A DNA stretch of 64,000 nucleotides from Berberis thunbergii (Eukaryota; Streptophyta; Magnoliopsida; Ranunculales; Berberidaceae). This document shows, piece by piece, positions 34,573 to 46,874 of this stretch. The first letter of the stretch is position 1. Each line of letters starts with the position of its first letter. The stretch is from the NCBI GenBank assembly GCA_003290165.1, contig QNQO01000450.1, positions 682,001-746,000 of the forward strand, written 5' to 3'. Under the pieces are notes generated by a model that saw only the letters and a program-made list of their open reading frames with translations, was not told where the DNA came from and ran no database searches. Made by a program: the position numbers and the translations under genes.

Positions 34573-36917
34573 TCAATTCTGATACACAGGGTCCTCTAAT
34601 AGAATCACATCAACCTCGACTTCTAATCGAGGTAACTCTAAGAATGGCTTAAGTCGTTGACCATTTACTTTAAATACATGGCCATCCTTAGGGTTAACAA
34701 TCTCCACAGCTCCATGTGGGAACGCTACTTTCACAATATAAGGTCCAGACCACCAAGATCTCAACTTTCCAGGAAAAAGTCATAACCGAGAGTTGAACAA
34801 CAAAACTTTTTGAGACAGTTCAAAGGACTTACGAAGAATGGATTTATCATGAAATATCTTCATTCGTTCTTTGTAGATTTTGGCATTGTGGTACGCATCA
34901 TTTCGGATCTCTTCCAACTCATTAAGTTGAAGCTTACGATGCGAAATCTAACGTCTTGATGGCCCAATATGCACGATGTTCCAATTCCACAGGCAAATGA
35001 CATGCTTTTCCAAAAAAAGCCTATATGGAGACATTCCAATCGGGGTCTTAAATGTTGTTCTATAAGCCCAAAAGCATCACTCAGACGTTGAAATCAGTCT
35101 TTACGATCTGTTCTGACTGTCTTCTCGAAAATGTTTTTAATCTCCCGATTGGAAATCTCAAATTGCCCACTTGTTTATGGATGATAGGGGGTGCCAACAT
35201 TATGAGTGATGGAGTATTTTTTTACTAATAGCTCGAACGGTCTATTGCAAAAATGAGAACCACCGTCACTTATAATGGCACGCGGAATACCAAAACGAGA
35301 AAAGATATTATCTTTCAAGAATCTTACCACAACCCTGTGGTCATTTGTTTTACATGGTATCGCTTCTACCCATTTGGACGCATAATCCACAGCAACAATG
35401 ATGAAAAGATTGCTAAACGAAGGCGGGAATGGTCCCATGAAATCAATACCCCAAACATCAAAAATTTCAACCACAATAATATTAGTAAGGGACATCATGT
35501 TGCGATGAGAAATGGAACCCATTCATTGGCATCGATCACAAGTGGTGCAAAAGGCATGAGTATCTCAAAAAGGGTAGGCCAATAAAAACCACTCTGCAAA
35601 ACTTTTGCAGCTGTCTTTCTAGAGCTAAAATGACCACCACAAGTAGGGGTGGGCACGGGACGAGATATACCTATCCCGTTCATACGGGATCGAGACGGGA
35701 GGGGATGGGAAAAACCCCATCCCGACCTCGTCCCATCCCAAACGGGTTCGGGACGGGACGGGATCCGCATGCTGCCTGTGACTGCTGCAAAGATAATCAT
35801 CATATAAGAGCGTGAAAAATAACTTTCTTATAATTAGATATAGATGTGGCATGCAAATATAATGGTAGCTATTAAATCCCCTAACAATGAAGTCGAGTGA
35901 GCTGACTTTTAGAAAATGACATGATAAATGGGACCCACTAAGAGTATTGTGTCGCTATGATGGCCTCCCAACTGATTTTACAATTTCATTACTGTGGGAA
36001 ACAAAAATCATGGTTCCTTGACAAAATGACATTTCATATTTTGTTATGGAAGAAATATAGACCTATTGGTGATGCTCTAATATATTCATAATGGTTTACC
36101 ATCAATACATATATCGTAATTAAAAATTATTATTTTTACAGCCCAGGGCATCTCAAATTATTGGCTCCGCCCCTAAATGTTCCCTTCTGAATATGTATTA
36201 CTCAGTTAATTGTTATTTTTCATCTTCACCTGAGTATTATCAATATTTGGAAGTTAAATAATTTGAGCTACTTTTATTGGGAATCCAAGAAACAGTCTGC
36301 TATCTTTCTCTTGCTTAATAAATATTTATTTTTTGAAGTAACATTTCTGTTACCACTGCAAACACCATGAGTTTCTGTCAGTCATCTGTAAGTTTATATG
36401 AATAAAAATAAATAAATAATAAATATTAAAAAATTAGTTCGGGGCGGGGCGGGATTGAAAATCTTCATCCCATCCCATCCCATTCTAGATCGGGACAGGA
36501 CAGGATCGGGATGAAATTATTCAATCCCATTAAGACCCGAAAAAATTGGGACGGGATCGGGATCGCGGGATGGGATGCCCACCCCTAACCACAAGCTTGC
36601 TCATGACAAAATGAGATGATGTTGTGAAATTCACTCTCAGGAACACGTCTCCTGATAACCTGATCAGGACAATACTTGAACAAGTATGGATCATCCCAGA
36701 AGAAATATCTAACCTCAACAAGAAATTTGGATCTATCTTGTTTAGACCACTTAAAAGGAAGTTGACCTGTAACAAGATAGTTCACGATATATGCATACCA
36801 AGGTAATTGGGAGAGAGCAAATAATTGCTCATCAGGAAATGACTCTTTAAATGGTAAATATTCACTAGATGACTCTACCAGAAGTCTAGATAAATGGTCA
36901 GCTACAACGTTTTTCAA
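34573..36917 (-). pseudogene. Athila-like integrase, split by a hAT-type insertion
   Basis: The upstream part (36917-36588) starts at 'NVVADHLSRL' and reaches the zinc-binding segment '..FHNIISFCHEQACG'. It resumes after the insertion (below 35643) as 'GHFSSRKTAAKVLQSGFYWP'. The catalytic core follows: '[15 protein letters not shown]' (first Asp), '[11 protein letters not shown]', '[15 protein letters not shown]' (second Asp) and 'NVGTPYHP' (35522-35175). The C-terminal 'SWWSGPYIVKVAFPHG' ends at 34573. Frameshifts separate the core from the C-terminus. The insertion alone disrupts the protein. Confidence 0.85.
35644..36587. mobile_element. 944-bp non-autonomous hAT-type transposon
   Basis: The terminal inverted repeat is TAGGGGTGGGCA (35644-35655) / TGCCCACCCCTA (36576-36587), flanked by a perfect 8-bp target duplication ACCACAAG (35636-35643 and 36588-36595). 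An 8-bp TSD and this TIR are diagnostic of hAT elements. Both subterminal regions are filled with reiterated CGGGACGGGA/ATCCCATCCC words over about 130 bp, as expected for transposase-binding repeats. No transposase is encoded. Removing the element together with one TSD restores the integrase frame. Confidence 0.93.
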
Positions 36918-38634
36918 ACCTTTCTTGTCCCGAATTTCAATATCAAACTCTTATTGCAATAGGACCCATCGAATTAAGCAAGGTTTAACATCTTTTTTAG
37001 AGAAAATATACTTTAACGCTGCATGATCAGTAAAAATAATTACTTTGGATCCTATAAGGTAACACCGAAATTTGTCTAGAGCAAAAACTACAGCTAATAA
37101 CTCTTTCTTAGTGGTGGAGTAATTAAGTTGTGCGTCTTGTAGAGTTCTACTAGCGTAATAAATGACATGTGGCTTTTTGTCCAATCGTTGTCCTAGGACA
37201 GCTCCGAGTGCAAAGTCGGAAGCATCACACATAAGCTCAAAGGCAAAGTTCCAACTAGAAGATTGGATGATTGGAGCTGAAGTTAATAATTGTTTAAGCT
37301 TCTCAAAAGCTTTCAAACAATCTTCATCAAAAACAAAAACCGCGTCTTTAGCAAGTAAATTGCATAAAGGACGAGCGATTTTGCTAAAGTTTTTGATGAA
37401 TCTTCGATAAAATCCAGTATGGCCTATAAAAGATCTAATTTCCTTAACCATCTTTGGAGGCGGAAGACTCGAAATTAAATCAATTTTGGCTTTGTCGACT
37501 TCAATTCCCTTGTGTAAAATTACATGTCCAAGAACAATGCCGTGTCGTACCATAAAATGACATTTCTCCCAATTTAAGACAAGATTTTTTTCCACACATC
37601 TATTTAACACTAAAGTTAAATGTTGTAGACATTCATCTAATGAATCACCAAATACTGAGAAATCGTCCATAAACACCTCGAGGAACCTCTCAACCATATC
37701 AGAAAAAACACTAAGCATGCACCGCTGAAAAGTAGCGGGTGCGTTATACAATCCAAATGACATTCTCCAATATGCGAAAGTACCAAATGGACAAGTGAAT
37801 GTGGTCTTCTCTTGATTCTCGAGTGCAATGGGGATTTGGTTAACCGGAACACCCATCAAGAAAACAATAGTAATCATGTTCGGCTAACCTTTCAAGCATC
37901 TGATCAATGAAAGGAAGAGGAAAATGATCCTTCCTTGTGACCATGTTCAACTTACGGTAATCAATACATACTCGCCACCCCGTGGTCATATGGGTTGGTA
38001 CTAATTCATTCTTGTCATTCTTTATTACCGTTACCCCTGACTTCATTGGGACAACTTGAACAGGACTGACCCAATGACTATCCAAAATTGGGTAGATTAT
38101 ACCCACATCCAACAATTTGAGCACTTCGGCTCGGACAACTTCCTTCAGATTAAGATTAAGTCTACGTTGCATTTCACGCGATACTTTGGCATTATCTTCG
38201 ATATGAATGTGATGCATGCAAACGATTGGACTTATTCCTTTAATATCCGCGATAGTCCACCCAAGTGTTGTTTTATGTTCTTTTAAAATATCTAACAGTT
38301 TTTCTTCCTGTTTTTCATTCAATGCAGATGAAATAATACCAGCTAAGGCATTGTCAACACCTAAAAATGCATATTTGAGGTTGTCAGGTAATACTTTTAG
38401 GTCGAACTTGGTTGGTTTTTCAATGGAAGGGACTTGTTTTGACTCACTAAGTGGAAGAGGTTTCACCCTAGGCTTCCATTTATAACTAGTTTCCATTATA
38501 GGGGTAGAGTTAAGCAAAGCATTGACTTCCCTGATGGAATCATTAATATCGAAATCTAAATTAAAATGAGTCAAACAAGCCTCTAAAGGATCATTAAACT
38601 GAGGAAATGAATGTTCCGCCAAACTCTCAATCAT
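36918..38634 (-). pseudogene. Athila-like reverse transcriptase and RNase H
   Basis: From 38634 the frame reads through the RT N-terminus ('WTIADIKGISPIVCMHHI', 'WRVCIDYRKLNMVTRKDHF') to '[10 protein letters not shown]'. At about 37845 a 1-nt frameshift moves it to a second frame: '[20 protein letters not shown]', '[14 protein letters not shown]', catalytic '[10 protein letters not shown]'. RNase H follows with '[16 protein letters not shown]', '[17 protein letters not shown]' and '[12 protein letters not shown]'. A stop at about 36950 (LLQ-stop-EFDIE) precedes the integrase. Catalytic aspartates of both enzymes are present. Only the frameshift and stop keep it from coding. Confidence 0.9.
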
Positions 38635-38707
38635 GTTAACCTCAAAGGAATCCTCAGACTCGGGAGGTTATTGACTTACATTGAATACGTTGAGTTCTCC
38701 GGTCATG

Positions 38708-39730
38708 TTAATTACCAAATGATAATTTCATGATTCCATTTCGGCAGTTAATGATAGCATTGGATATGGCCAAAAATGGACTACCCAAAATAACTGGAGT
38801 GTGACTAGAGGGATTGCGAACATGTTGTGTGTCAAGGACTATGAAGTCCACAGAGAAATAAAATTTGTCAACCTTAATGATTACATCCTCTATCACACCG
38901 CAGGGGACTCGAATAGATCTGTCTGCCAATTGCAGTGTCACTTGAGTTGGTTTCAACTCACCAAGACCCAATTGCACATGTACTGAATATGGCAATAGAT
39001 TAACACTTGCCTTTAAATCTAACAGTGTCTTCCCAATCATATGATCACCAATCACACATGAAATAGTCGGGCAACCAGGATCTCTGTACTTAGGTGGGAT
39101 TTTTTGTTGAAGGATGGAGCTAACTTGCTCAGTTAGGAAGGCTCTTTTGTGCACATTCAGTTTTCGCTTTTGTGTACACAAATCCTTCAAAAACTTGGCA
39201 TAAGAGGGAACTTGATTAATGGCCTCGAGTAATGGAATATTGATTTGAACTTGTTTTAAATTTTCCATTATATCGTTGGCATTTGTTCCTTTCTTCGCCG
39301 GAACTAACCGCGATGGAAATGGTGCTCTAGGCATATAGGATGCCTTGGTGGGATCAGAGTCAAGATGATGATCCTCTTGAGAAGATGAGGCATTATCAGC
39401 CTCCTTCTCAGATGGAGGTGTGACTTGCTTTGGCATAGATTGCGATTCAGGATCAATCAAATTAGGCATTCTAATTTGGTTGTCAACTTGTTTTCCACTC
39501 CTAAGGGTGATGATAGATTTGACATCTTCATTGCGTGGCTGAGATGCACAACCTATTTCAAATTGGCCCTTAGAATTTTGAATGGGTTGACCAGGGAATC
39601 TTCCTACTTCTTTTTCAGGAAAGGATTTTGCTATTTGACTCACAGTCATCTCAAGCTTTTGGATGGCTTGAGATTGTTGTTGAGAAATAGCTCTTAGTTC
39701 GGTGATAGCCTGAGAGTTATGTTCGAGCAT
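38708..39730 (-). pseudogene. Athila-like gag C-terminus and protease region
   Basis: A 340-codon open frame begins with a glutamine-rich coiled-coil-like stretch ('ITELRAISQQQSQAIQKLE'). It continues with 'IITLRSGKQVDN', a typical post-Gag motif, then the core 'KIPPKYRDPGCPTISCVIG' and the protease-like 'KTLLDLKASVNLLPYSV'. The usual D-L/T-G-A-S active site reads D-L-K-A-S here, a Gly to Lys change expected to inactivate it. It ends with 'PVILGSPFLAISNAIINCR' and a stop about 70 nt before the RT frame. Type is given as pseudogene because of the active-site loss. Confidence 0.82.
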
Positions 39731-39756
39731 GGTTCATGTTCTCTGCATAAATTGGT

Positions 39757-40982
39757 TCACTGTATCATGTAAACTATGAGTGTTAGAGGGAGGTACATCT
39801 TGATTGAATTGAGGCCTATTAGCAGGAATTGGAGTTCGAGGAGTTGAGGGATAACAACTGGGTCTCCTTGATGTTGACCATGGGCCCATGAGAGATTAGG
39901 GTATTTGGCTAAACCTGGATTGTAAAAATTTGAGTGTGGATTATAACCAGATTGCCTAAAGGTATTGACTTGCTCAGCAAAATAAGCAGGGTACTCATTT
40001 TTCAAGTGACAATCTGATGTGGAATGACTAGAACTTGAACATGCAGCACAAACTTCGGATGGAACATTGGTTTAGACTGATGGCTGAGACTTTTCCAGAT
40101 ATGCATCAATCTTTTGTGCCATTGTCATTACAACTGCTTCCAACCTTGAAGAAGGACGAAGATGAGGAGTAGATGATGTATCCCTTACTTCATAAAACCA
40201 CCCTTTCGCATATCCGATTCTTTTCTTGAATAATCCCATTGTTGAGAATTTTCAGAAATAGCTTCAACGAATTCCCAAATCTCATTAGCACTCATCTTCA
40301 TAAGTGGCCCACCACTAGTGGCGTCAATCATTCGATGATTTTGAGGGGTTAACGCATATTGAAAGTATTGAACCAAGCGCCACTTTTCAAAGCCGTGATG
40401 GGGACACCTAGCAATGAGTTCATTGAATCTTTCCCAACATTCATATAAATGCTCACCCTCTTTCTGTTGAAAATTAGATATATTTCTTCAGATGGCATTT
40501 GTTTTATGAATAGGAAAATATTTTGTCAAAAATTTTCCTGATAGGGCATCCCAAGTGTCGATGGTTCCAGTTTCTAAGGAGTTTAACCATGACTTCGCCC
40601 TATCTTTTAAAGAAAATGGGAACAGCCTAAGACGAATTGAATCATCAGAAAAATTGGGATATTTCAGAGTGGCACAAATGTCAAGAAACTCTTTGACATG
40701 AAGATAGGGATCTTCTTTTTCTAGACCATTAAAAGAAGGCAAAAGGTGGATAATTGGTGGTTTTAGCTCAAAGCTACTTGTAGTGGTCTCGGGTAAGACA
40801 ATGCAAGATGGGGTGTTATTGGAACGTGGAGAGAAATAATCCTTAAATGCTCTCTCCCCAGCCATTTCAGTGGTCTCACTCGACAAGGAGAAAGATTCTA
40901 GAAGGTCAATGGGGACTTCAGACAACTCTACAGGATCTTCTCGAATTAGTCTACCTCTCGAATCCCGTTTCCAAATATGCAT
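39757..40982 (-). pseudogene. Athila-like gag
   Basis: The frame 40982-40488 starts MHIWKRDSRGRL and carries 'PSCIVLPETTTSSFELKPPI', 'LHVKEFLDICATLKYPNF' and 'LFPFSLKDRAKSWLNSLE', the hallmark Gag capsid motifs. It breaks near 40490. It continues at 40376-40185 ('YALTPQNHRMIDATSGG', 'IWEFVEAISENSQQW') and, after the zinc-knuckle-like Cys region near 40040, at 40005-39757 ('NPHSNFYNPGLAKYPNLSW'). At least two frame breaks are visible. Confidence 0.85.
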
Positions 40983-42351
40983 AAACAGGTCTACACCAAG
41001 TGAGGTTTGAAATGTTTACTAACCTTAAAAAAATCACACATAGACTCAAACACAATCAGCAACCAATTGATGCACAAGAAAAAATGTCTCCCTAAGCAAT
41101 TAGTGTTGTTGAGATTAATTATCTTTTTATCTTTGGGGGACAGATTATTTCTTATGTAATCTTTATATCAGAGCAATGGGTTCTACAAGATGATCCTGAG
41201 AATGTATACTTTATACCACAAAGTTCAAAATCAATAGGCTAGAGTTTTGTTTCAAAGAAACCGGATTATCGTACAAGAGAAGAAGGTCACAATGGTCCAA
41301 TTAAGTACTTCCTTGTGCTACAGCTCTGTAAGCCAATAGATGTGAGAACGATGTGATGTTAAATGTAAACTTGAAGCTTGTGTTCCTAACCCAAAACTGT
41401 TAGTTACACCAATTCTTCTTGTGGATCGTAGCTTACTTATGACTCAGCGTACCGGGTAAATTACCCTTGTGGCAGTGGCCTCTCGGAGTTCATTGAATAA
41501 TTAAACCCATCGCCACTTTTAGCTTTGATCAACACAAAAATTATTGGATTCACCTTGGTCTTGGTTGTCCTATGAACACCATACCTAAAAGATGGTTCTA
41601 TCTAACTTGCTAACTGATTTTAATTATGTTTGGCAATTGGTGGCACACAACTGGAGTGATGAGGTGGGGATATCAAGTCCCACCAGTTTCTATTTAGAAG
41701 TTGCGTCTGCTTATTATGAATTACTAAAGTTTAGCATCCACAATTACAGAAATTAAACAACCAATCACACAATTTCAAACAATTACACAAAGCACCCTGG
41801 TCGCTAATACATTGCGTGTGATAGAAGTACTTACAGTGTGCGTATTATGTTCTGCACAAAAATTTACCACAATTAAAAAAATTGTTCGACTTCATTTTAT
41901 CCGTTTCAATCAGCACACAAGCATATGCAATCAAATTACTGGTCTTGGTCTTAGAAGTCGGATTTCTAAATCATAAAAAAAATTATTGGGTAACAATTAA
42001 AATTAATTCCCTATAATTTCTTTTGACTTGGAAAATTTTGGGTTTTTTTTAGGTAATTAAAAATGGAAAACAATAGAGTTTACAAAAATTATTACACCAC
42101 ACACTCGTAAAATGAGGTGAAAATAAAATTAAAACTTCCCTCACAAAATAAAAATATTTTAAAATTAAAATTTGCTTGATGTTTGCAGGATCGTCCGATT
42201 TTCTCGAGAAGAATGTATTCTGCAAAATCAAACAAATAACACGAAATGAGTGTAAAAAGAACTTAACAAAATAAAAATAAAATTTTGTTTTTTTTTCTGA
42301 ATTTTTTTTTTAAATTAGTGAAAATAAATCTTAAATTCAATTTCACCGCTA
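40983..42351 (-). other. Untranslated leader of the Athila-like element
   Basis: About 1.37 kb lie between the PBS and gag, without recognisable coding sequence. Long leaders of this kind are usual in Athila elements. Nothing else is visible here. Confidence 0.55.
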
Positions 42352-42372
42352 CCTCCCCGGGCAACTGCGCCA
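42352..42372 (-). other. Primer binding site (tRNA-Asp type)
   Basis: The minus strand reads TGGCGCAGTTGCCCGGGGAG beginning 6 nt inside the LTR (LTR end ...CCGCAACA, then agtttt). It closely matches the TGGCGCCGTTGCCGGGGA primer site used by tRNA-Asp-primed plant gypsy elements. Confidence 0.7.
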
Positions 42373-42378
42373 AAAACT

Positions 42379-43769
42379 TGTTGCGGGTTTAACCGACCTA
42401 AATAAACAAGCTAATTTGACCCACTTGTAATACCCGCAAGTGCACGGTGTCTAACTGGTAGACAACGGCAAGTACGGGTCGATCCCACGAGAAAGGTGGA
42501 TTAAATTGAATTTAATAATTTAATTAAACTAATTTGGAGAAAATGGGGGTTACAATGTTTAAAAATCCAAGTTAAACAAAAGTAATAAAAATAACAATAA
42601 ATAAAAGAAAAGAGTTGGAGGGAAACCACAATTTGCAAAATATTTTTCAAGCTCCTAAAATTATATTCAATTGTTCTTATTATTCCAATTTCAAATAAAT
42701 GACTCTAGCAATGTATAAACTCCTAGCATTAATTGTTTTTTTAGGGCACAATTAATCATAAGTTTAATTATTCAATTAAAACATGCTTGATTTATAACAT
42801 AATATTTTTCTAACAACCTAATATGCATGACATATTAGGTGAAAGTAAAATATTATAAATCACGAATCAATTAATATTAATCATGGAATAATAAAGTAAA
42901 ATGAAATTAATTCTAGAGTTTGAGACTTAATTCACTGTGGTGTTACAGAGCATTTAGCAGGGTGCAAACAGGAACAGGTTCAGTGTGGCTTAGCAGATCC
43001 CAGTGGGTGCAAATAGTTCTGATCTTTCTCAGCCAAGGTGCTATCAGCAATGTCCACTGGGTGCCAGTAGCGTCAACTTGATTTAAGTCTTTGTGGTGGT
43101 GCGTGGTGTAGTCGGTGACGGTGGTCGAAGATGAAGTAAAACAGGGTTGTCATGTCTCTGTTTCAGTGGAGTGAAGGAGAGAAAACAAAGATGGATAGGT
43201 TGTGGGTAGTGATTTTGCTTGGTTGGGATGCTGATGAGAATCACAAATTGTGAAGAAGAGGTTTTGGTAATCTGTATTTTTTTCTTTCCCTTCTCTTCTT
43301 CCCCTTTCTTATTCATTTATATTGTATTTATAGAGAATTAAGAAAATGAACTTGGACAAGTTAAGGGGAGGGTTTCGATAATTAAGATGATATGCTTTGA
43401 GTTTGATTGGGTTTGAGAAAATGAACTTGGACAAGTTAAGGGAAGGGTTCAATGAGTTATTTAAGGCTTAAATCAAACTAGAATCTTGGATAATTAAGAG
43501 AATGTGCTTTCGGTTTGATTTGGGTTTGGGATTACGGATTTGGTTTTGGGTTGGTTTTGAGTTTAGGCTATGGGTTTGGGCTATTCTCACCTCCACTTCC
43601 TCTGAAGTCACCGTCTGTGATTTATTCATTGCACTTTTCTTTGATTTCTTCGTTATTGCTCCAAATTCTACAAAAACACAAAAAATTAATAATTAACTAA
43701 AAATAAAATAAAACAAGGATTAACAAAATATAATAGGAGGTACAAAATGTTATAATTATGTGATTACCA
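42379..43769 (-). repeat. 5' LTR of the Athila-like element (full length)
   Basis: This 1391-bp LTR is TGTTGCGGG...GTGATTACCA on the plus strand, followed by GTCCT. In the minus reading it starts TGGTAATCAC and has a TATA-like TATAAATAC at about 43332-43324. A ~75-bp direct duplication lies in U3 ('aaaatgaacttggacaagtt' at about 43345 and 43420). It is 550 bp longer than the 3' LTR, the difference lying in U3. Confidence 0.85.
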
Positions 43770-43774
43770 GTCCT

Positions 43775-44240
43775 CGCTAGTGAGTTGTGTCCGCATCTCA
43801 AGGAGTGTCCACTTTTCGGACTTGTTTGACTGCTCCCTTTCTCATCTGACTACGTAAAGGACATATATAATGCTCGGAGCCTCCTTTTCGATTTCTTTAA
43901 CCTCTTCTCCTCTTTCCCCGGTCTGTTCTTGCCTTTTTTTTTAGCCCAGGAACTCATTCGGCTTTCCCTTTCAAATCCAATACTTGATCTCGTTCCTGAG
44001 ACTCTTATAGTCATTGGTGTCGTGGCCACCCTCGTTGTGGAACGAGCAATACTTGTTGTTGTCACATTTGGAGGGGTCTCCGCGCTACTTCGGAGGCCAT
44101 TTTAGATGTACCTGTGTGGGTCGAACCATCGTATATCCTTTCTCTAAACCATTGGAGGGTGATATGCAACGCATCCGGATCCAGATCCTGTCTGATCTAT
44201 ATGCAGGGATGGGGAAGCATCCGAAGCGCACCCCGACACT
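43775..44240 (-). pseudogene. Gag C-terminus of the second Tat-like element
   Basis: Minus-strand frames read 'SKCDNNKYCSFHNEGGHDT' then 'NDYKSLRNEI' and a lysine/glutamate-rich tail. This matches the C-terminal Gag motif also seen at 280-320 ('YCSVHQDHGHDTED'). It is the continuation of the element interrupted at 33661 and lies upstream of its protease, as it should. Stops are present. Similarity fades near 44240. Confidence 0.7.
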
Positions 44241-44700
44241 ACCACACTCGAATTTACGGACAAAATCTTTAAGAATTCTATGGGGGCAAATGTTATTGAT
44301 AGCACTAAACAGCTAGACAAGGGGGAGCATAGACCAGGGGATGAATAAGTAAAAAGTGTAACTCAAACTCAAGTAAGTGAGGCTAGAAGTGCAAGTATAG
44401 CTCCATCTCGTGAGGAGAGAAACAAAAAAACTACTCAGGTAGCTCAGAGTCACTCGAGTAGTTTGATAAAAGAAAGAGGGGAACCCCATGCTAAGTAGCA
44501 GCCTCGACATATCAATTCTTCATGGAATTGAGGACGTTGATTAAGCTAAATTTGAGGGGGTTATGGTCCTGGACCCGACATAGTTGGAAGATTTTTCTAG
44601 CCTGGCTCAGCCAAAGTACGACCTGCTGTCGTTGCACTTCCATCTTTTCCTATCATCATCTTCTTGTTTCTTTTGAGGGTTTCTTTTCTGCTTCAATTTC
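44240..44700 (+). other. Unassigned segment between gag fragment and truncated copia
   Basis: A polar plus-strand reading ('DKIFKNSMGANVIDSTKQL' about 44262-44317, then 'SEARSASIAPSREERNKKT' after a stop) resembles a low-complexity linker and may be a LINE or host-gene scrap. No family can be named. Both neighbours end abruptly here. Confidence 0.35.
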
Positions 44701-46874
44701 CTTACGCAACTTGTAGACCATGTGTTTCTTTCCTTTTATTTCATAACCTTGAGGTTGCTCCACGAATACATCTTCTTCCAACTCTCCGTGCAAAAAAGCA
44801 GACTGTACATCCAACTGGTAGAGTCTCCATCCTCTTTGTGCAGCCAAGGCAATAATCATTCTCACAGTGTCCATTAGTGCCACAGGTGCAAACACTTCCG
44901 TGTAGTCCACCCCATATTGCTGTGAATAACCCTTCACAACAAGTCTGGCTTTGAATTTATCCACCTCCCCCAATTGAGTTTGGTTTTATAAATCCATTTC
45001 ACACCAATTGTTTTGGCTCCTGTTGGAAGCGAAGTCAGAGCCCATGTCTGATTCCTTTCAATAGACTTTATTTCTGCATCCATTGCATGTCTCCATTTTA
45101 GGTGCTTGACTGCCTCTTGAAAACTTGTGGGATCTGAGATGACCATGAATGCAAGATTATCAATATCAAAACTGTCAACTTTTGCAAGATTTACCTCATC
45201 CTCTACATCTGATAATCCTTCTCCTGAGGTGTAATCAGCCGCCCATATTGGTGGTTGTATGACTCTACCCTCCCTTGGTGTGACCTCTTCAATTTCAGGA
45301 ACATCAATATGTGGTTGAAGAGGATTTTCATCATTTTGGTTTCCATTCTCTTCTTTTACTTCCATTCCCTTATTCATATCACTGTCATATTCATCTTCCC
45401 ATTCAAGCTCCATGAACTGTTCAGCAGTGTAACTAGTATCCCAATTCCACGTCTTGTCTTCTTCAAATATCACATCTCGACTGATATGAATCTTCTTCTT
45501 GACTGGATCAAACATTCTGAATGCTTTGGACTCACTGCTGAAGCCTAGCAAAACACATTTCACACTCTTATCACCGAGTTTGGTTCTTTTCACATCTGGA
45601 ATGTGAACATGTCCTATACACCCAAAGATTCTGAAGTGCTCTACAGAAGGCTTTTCACCACTCCATGCTTTTTCAGGTGTCATGTCTTTCACAGCCAATG
45701 TAGGAGATCTGTTAAGAACTTGGTTTGTCCATTGCACAGCTTCTGGCCAGAATGTTTTTGGAACTCCCTTCTCTGTTAAAACAGCCCTCACCATGTTCAT
45801 AATGGTTCGATTCTTGCGCTCAGCAACTCCGTTCTGCTGAGGGGTGTAGGAGGTGGTCAGCTGCCTTTTGATCCCATGTTCCATGCAATACTCCTTGAAT
45901 TCTCCAAAATTGTATTCTCCCCCTCTATCTGTTCTTAAACATTTGATAAACATGCCTATTTGTTTTTCTACTAGTGTTTTGAACAGTTTGAAATGATAGA
46001 AAGTTTTTGATTTCTCTAGTACAAAATATATCCAGGCTTTCCTAGAAAAATCATCAATAAAACTTATCAGGTACCTCTTCTGGCTGTTTGATGAAGGCGT
46101 AATCGGACCACATAGATCAGAATGGATGAGCTGCAACCTTTCAATTGCTCTCCACGTGCTCTTCTTTGGAAACGGTACTCGGTGTTGCTTCCCCTTCATA
46201 CATGATTCACATGCGGTCTTTGCTTGCCCAATTTTTGGTAAACCGGTGACCATCTCCTTGTTGTGTAAGGTGAGAAGACCCTTGTAGCCAAGATGCCCAT
46301 ATCGATGATGCCACAATTTCACTTTGTCTGAGACATCAACCTGAAAGCATCTTTCTTCATCTGTCTTACTACAAGATTCGGCAAGTAAAACATACATTCG
46401 ATTTGCACTCATAACAGACTCGGCTATTTTACCCTTCGTAGGGTGAAATATACTACATGTGCTATGTACTCCTCCCTTAAACAACACATCTAATTCCTTC
46501 TCCTGAAGTTGCCAAACACTAAGCAAGTTGTTCCTTAGCTCAGGAACATAATACACATCACTCATCATATAGCTTATTCCCTTAAGCATAATTTTCACCA
46601 CGCCTTTACCATTTACAATCAATTTGTGATTATTCCCAAGCTTGACAGTATGAGAGAAAGTAGTATCCAAGCTTGAGAACATACCTCGATCTCCGCACAT
46701 GTGATTTGAACATCCAGAGTCCACAAACCAGGCATCATTTCGCTTTGCTCCTTGAAGTTCCACATATTCCATGAGTAAAACTTCATCTTCCTCCTCCACC
46801 TCTGCATAGTGGGCTTCTTTGTTCCATTTTGGGCACTCATACTGAAAATGTCCTAGGTTGTGACATTTAAGCAC
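44700..46874 (-). pseudogene. Copia pol: protease, integrase, partial RT
   Basis: The 646-codon frame starts at the zinc knuckle (CHNLGHFQYEC) and reaches the protease motif WFVDSGCSNHM at about residue 50. The integrase zinc motif 'LWHHRYGHLGYKGL..CESC' lies near residue 190-230. The core has 'HSDLCGPI', 'FIDDFSRKAWIYF' and 'LRTDRGGEYNFGEF', with 'YTPQQNGVAERKNRTI'. RT begins with 'WRHAMDAEIKSIERNQTW' and '[10 protein letters not shown]'. A 1-nt shift at about 44960 leads to the frame '[20 protein letters not shown]' and '[20 protein letters not shown]', which ends abruptly at about 44700. The RT catalytic YxDD lies beyond the truncation. Confidence 0.9.

Larger units (their letters stand above)
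33667..43769 (-). mobile_element. Athila-like Ty3/gypsy retrotransposon, nearly complete
   Basis: The 10.1-kb element is flanked by a perfect 5-bp duplication GTCCT (33662-33666 and 43770-43774). On the minus strand it has 5' LTR (42379-43769), tRNA-Asp-like PBS, leader, gag, protease, RT-RNase H and integrase, then the 3' LTR (33667-34506). The two LTRs remain similar (roughly nine mismatches in the first ~120 bp by eye, fewer later), so the insertion is much younger than the 3255-11595 element. Coding lesions are few: a frameshift in RT, a stop after RNase H and a hAT-type insertion in integrase. Gag motifs (STPSCIVLP, HVKEFLDICATLKYP, FPFSLKDRAKSWL) are those of plant Athila-type elements; the lineage name is inferred. 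Confidence 0.9.
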
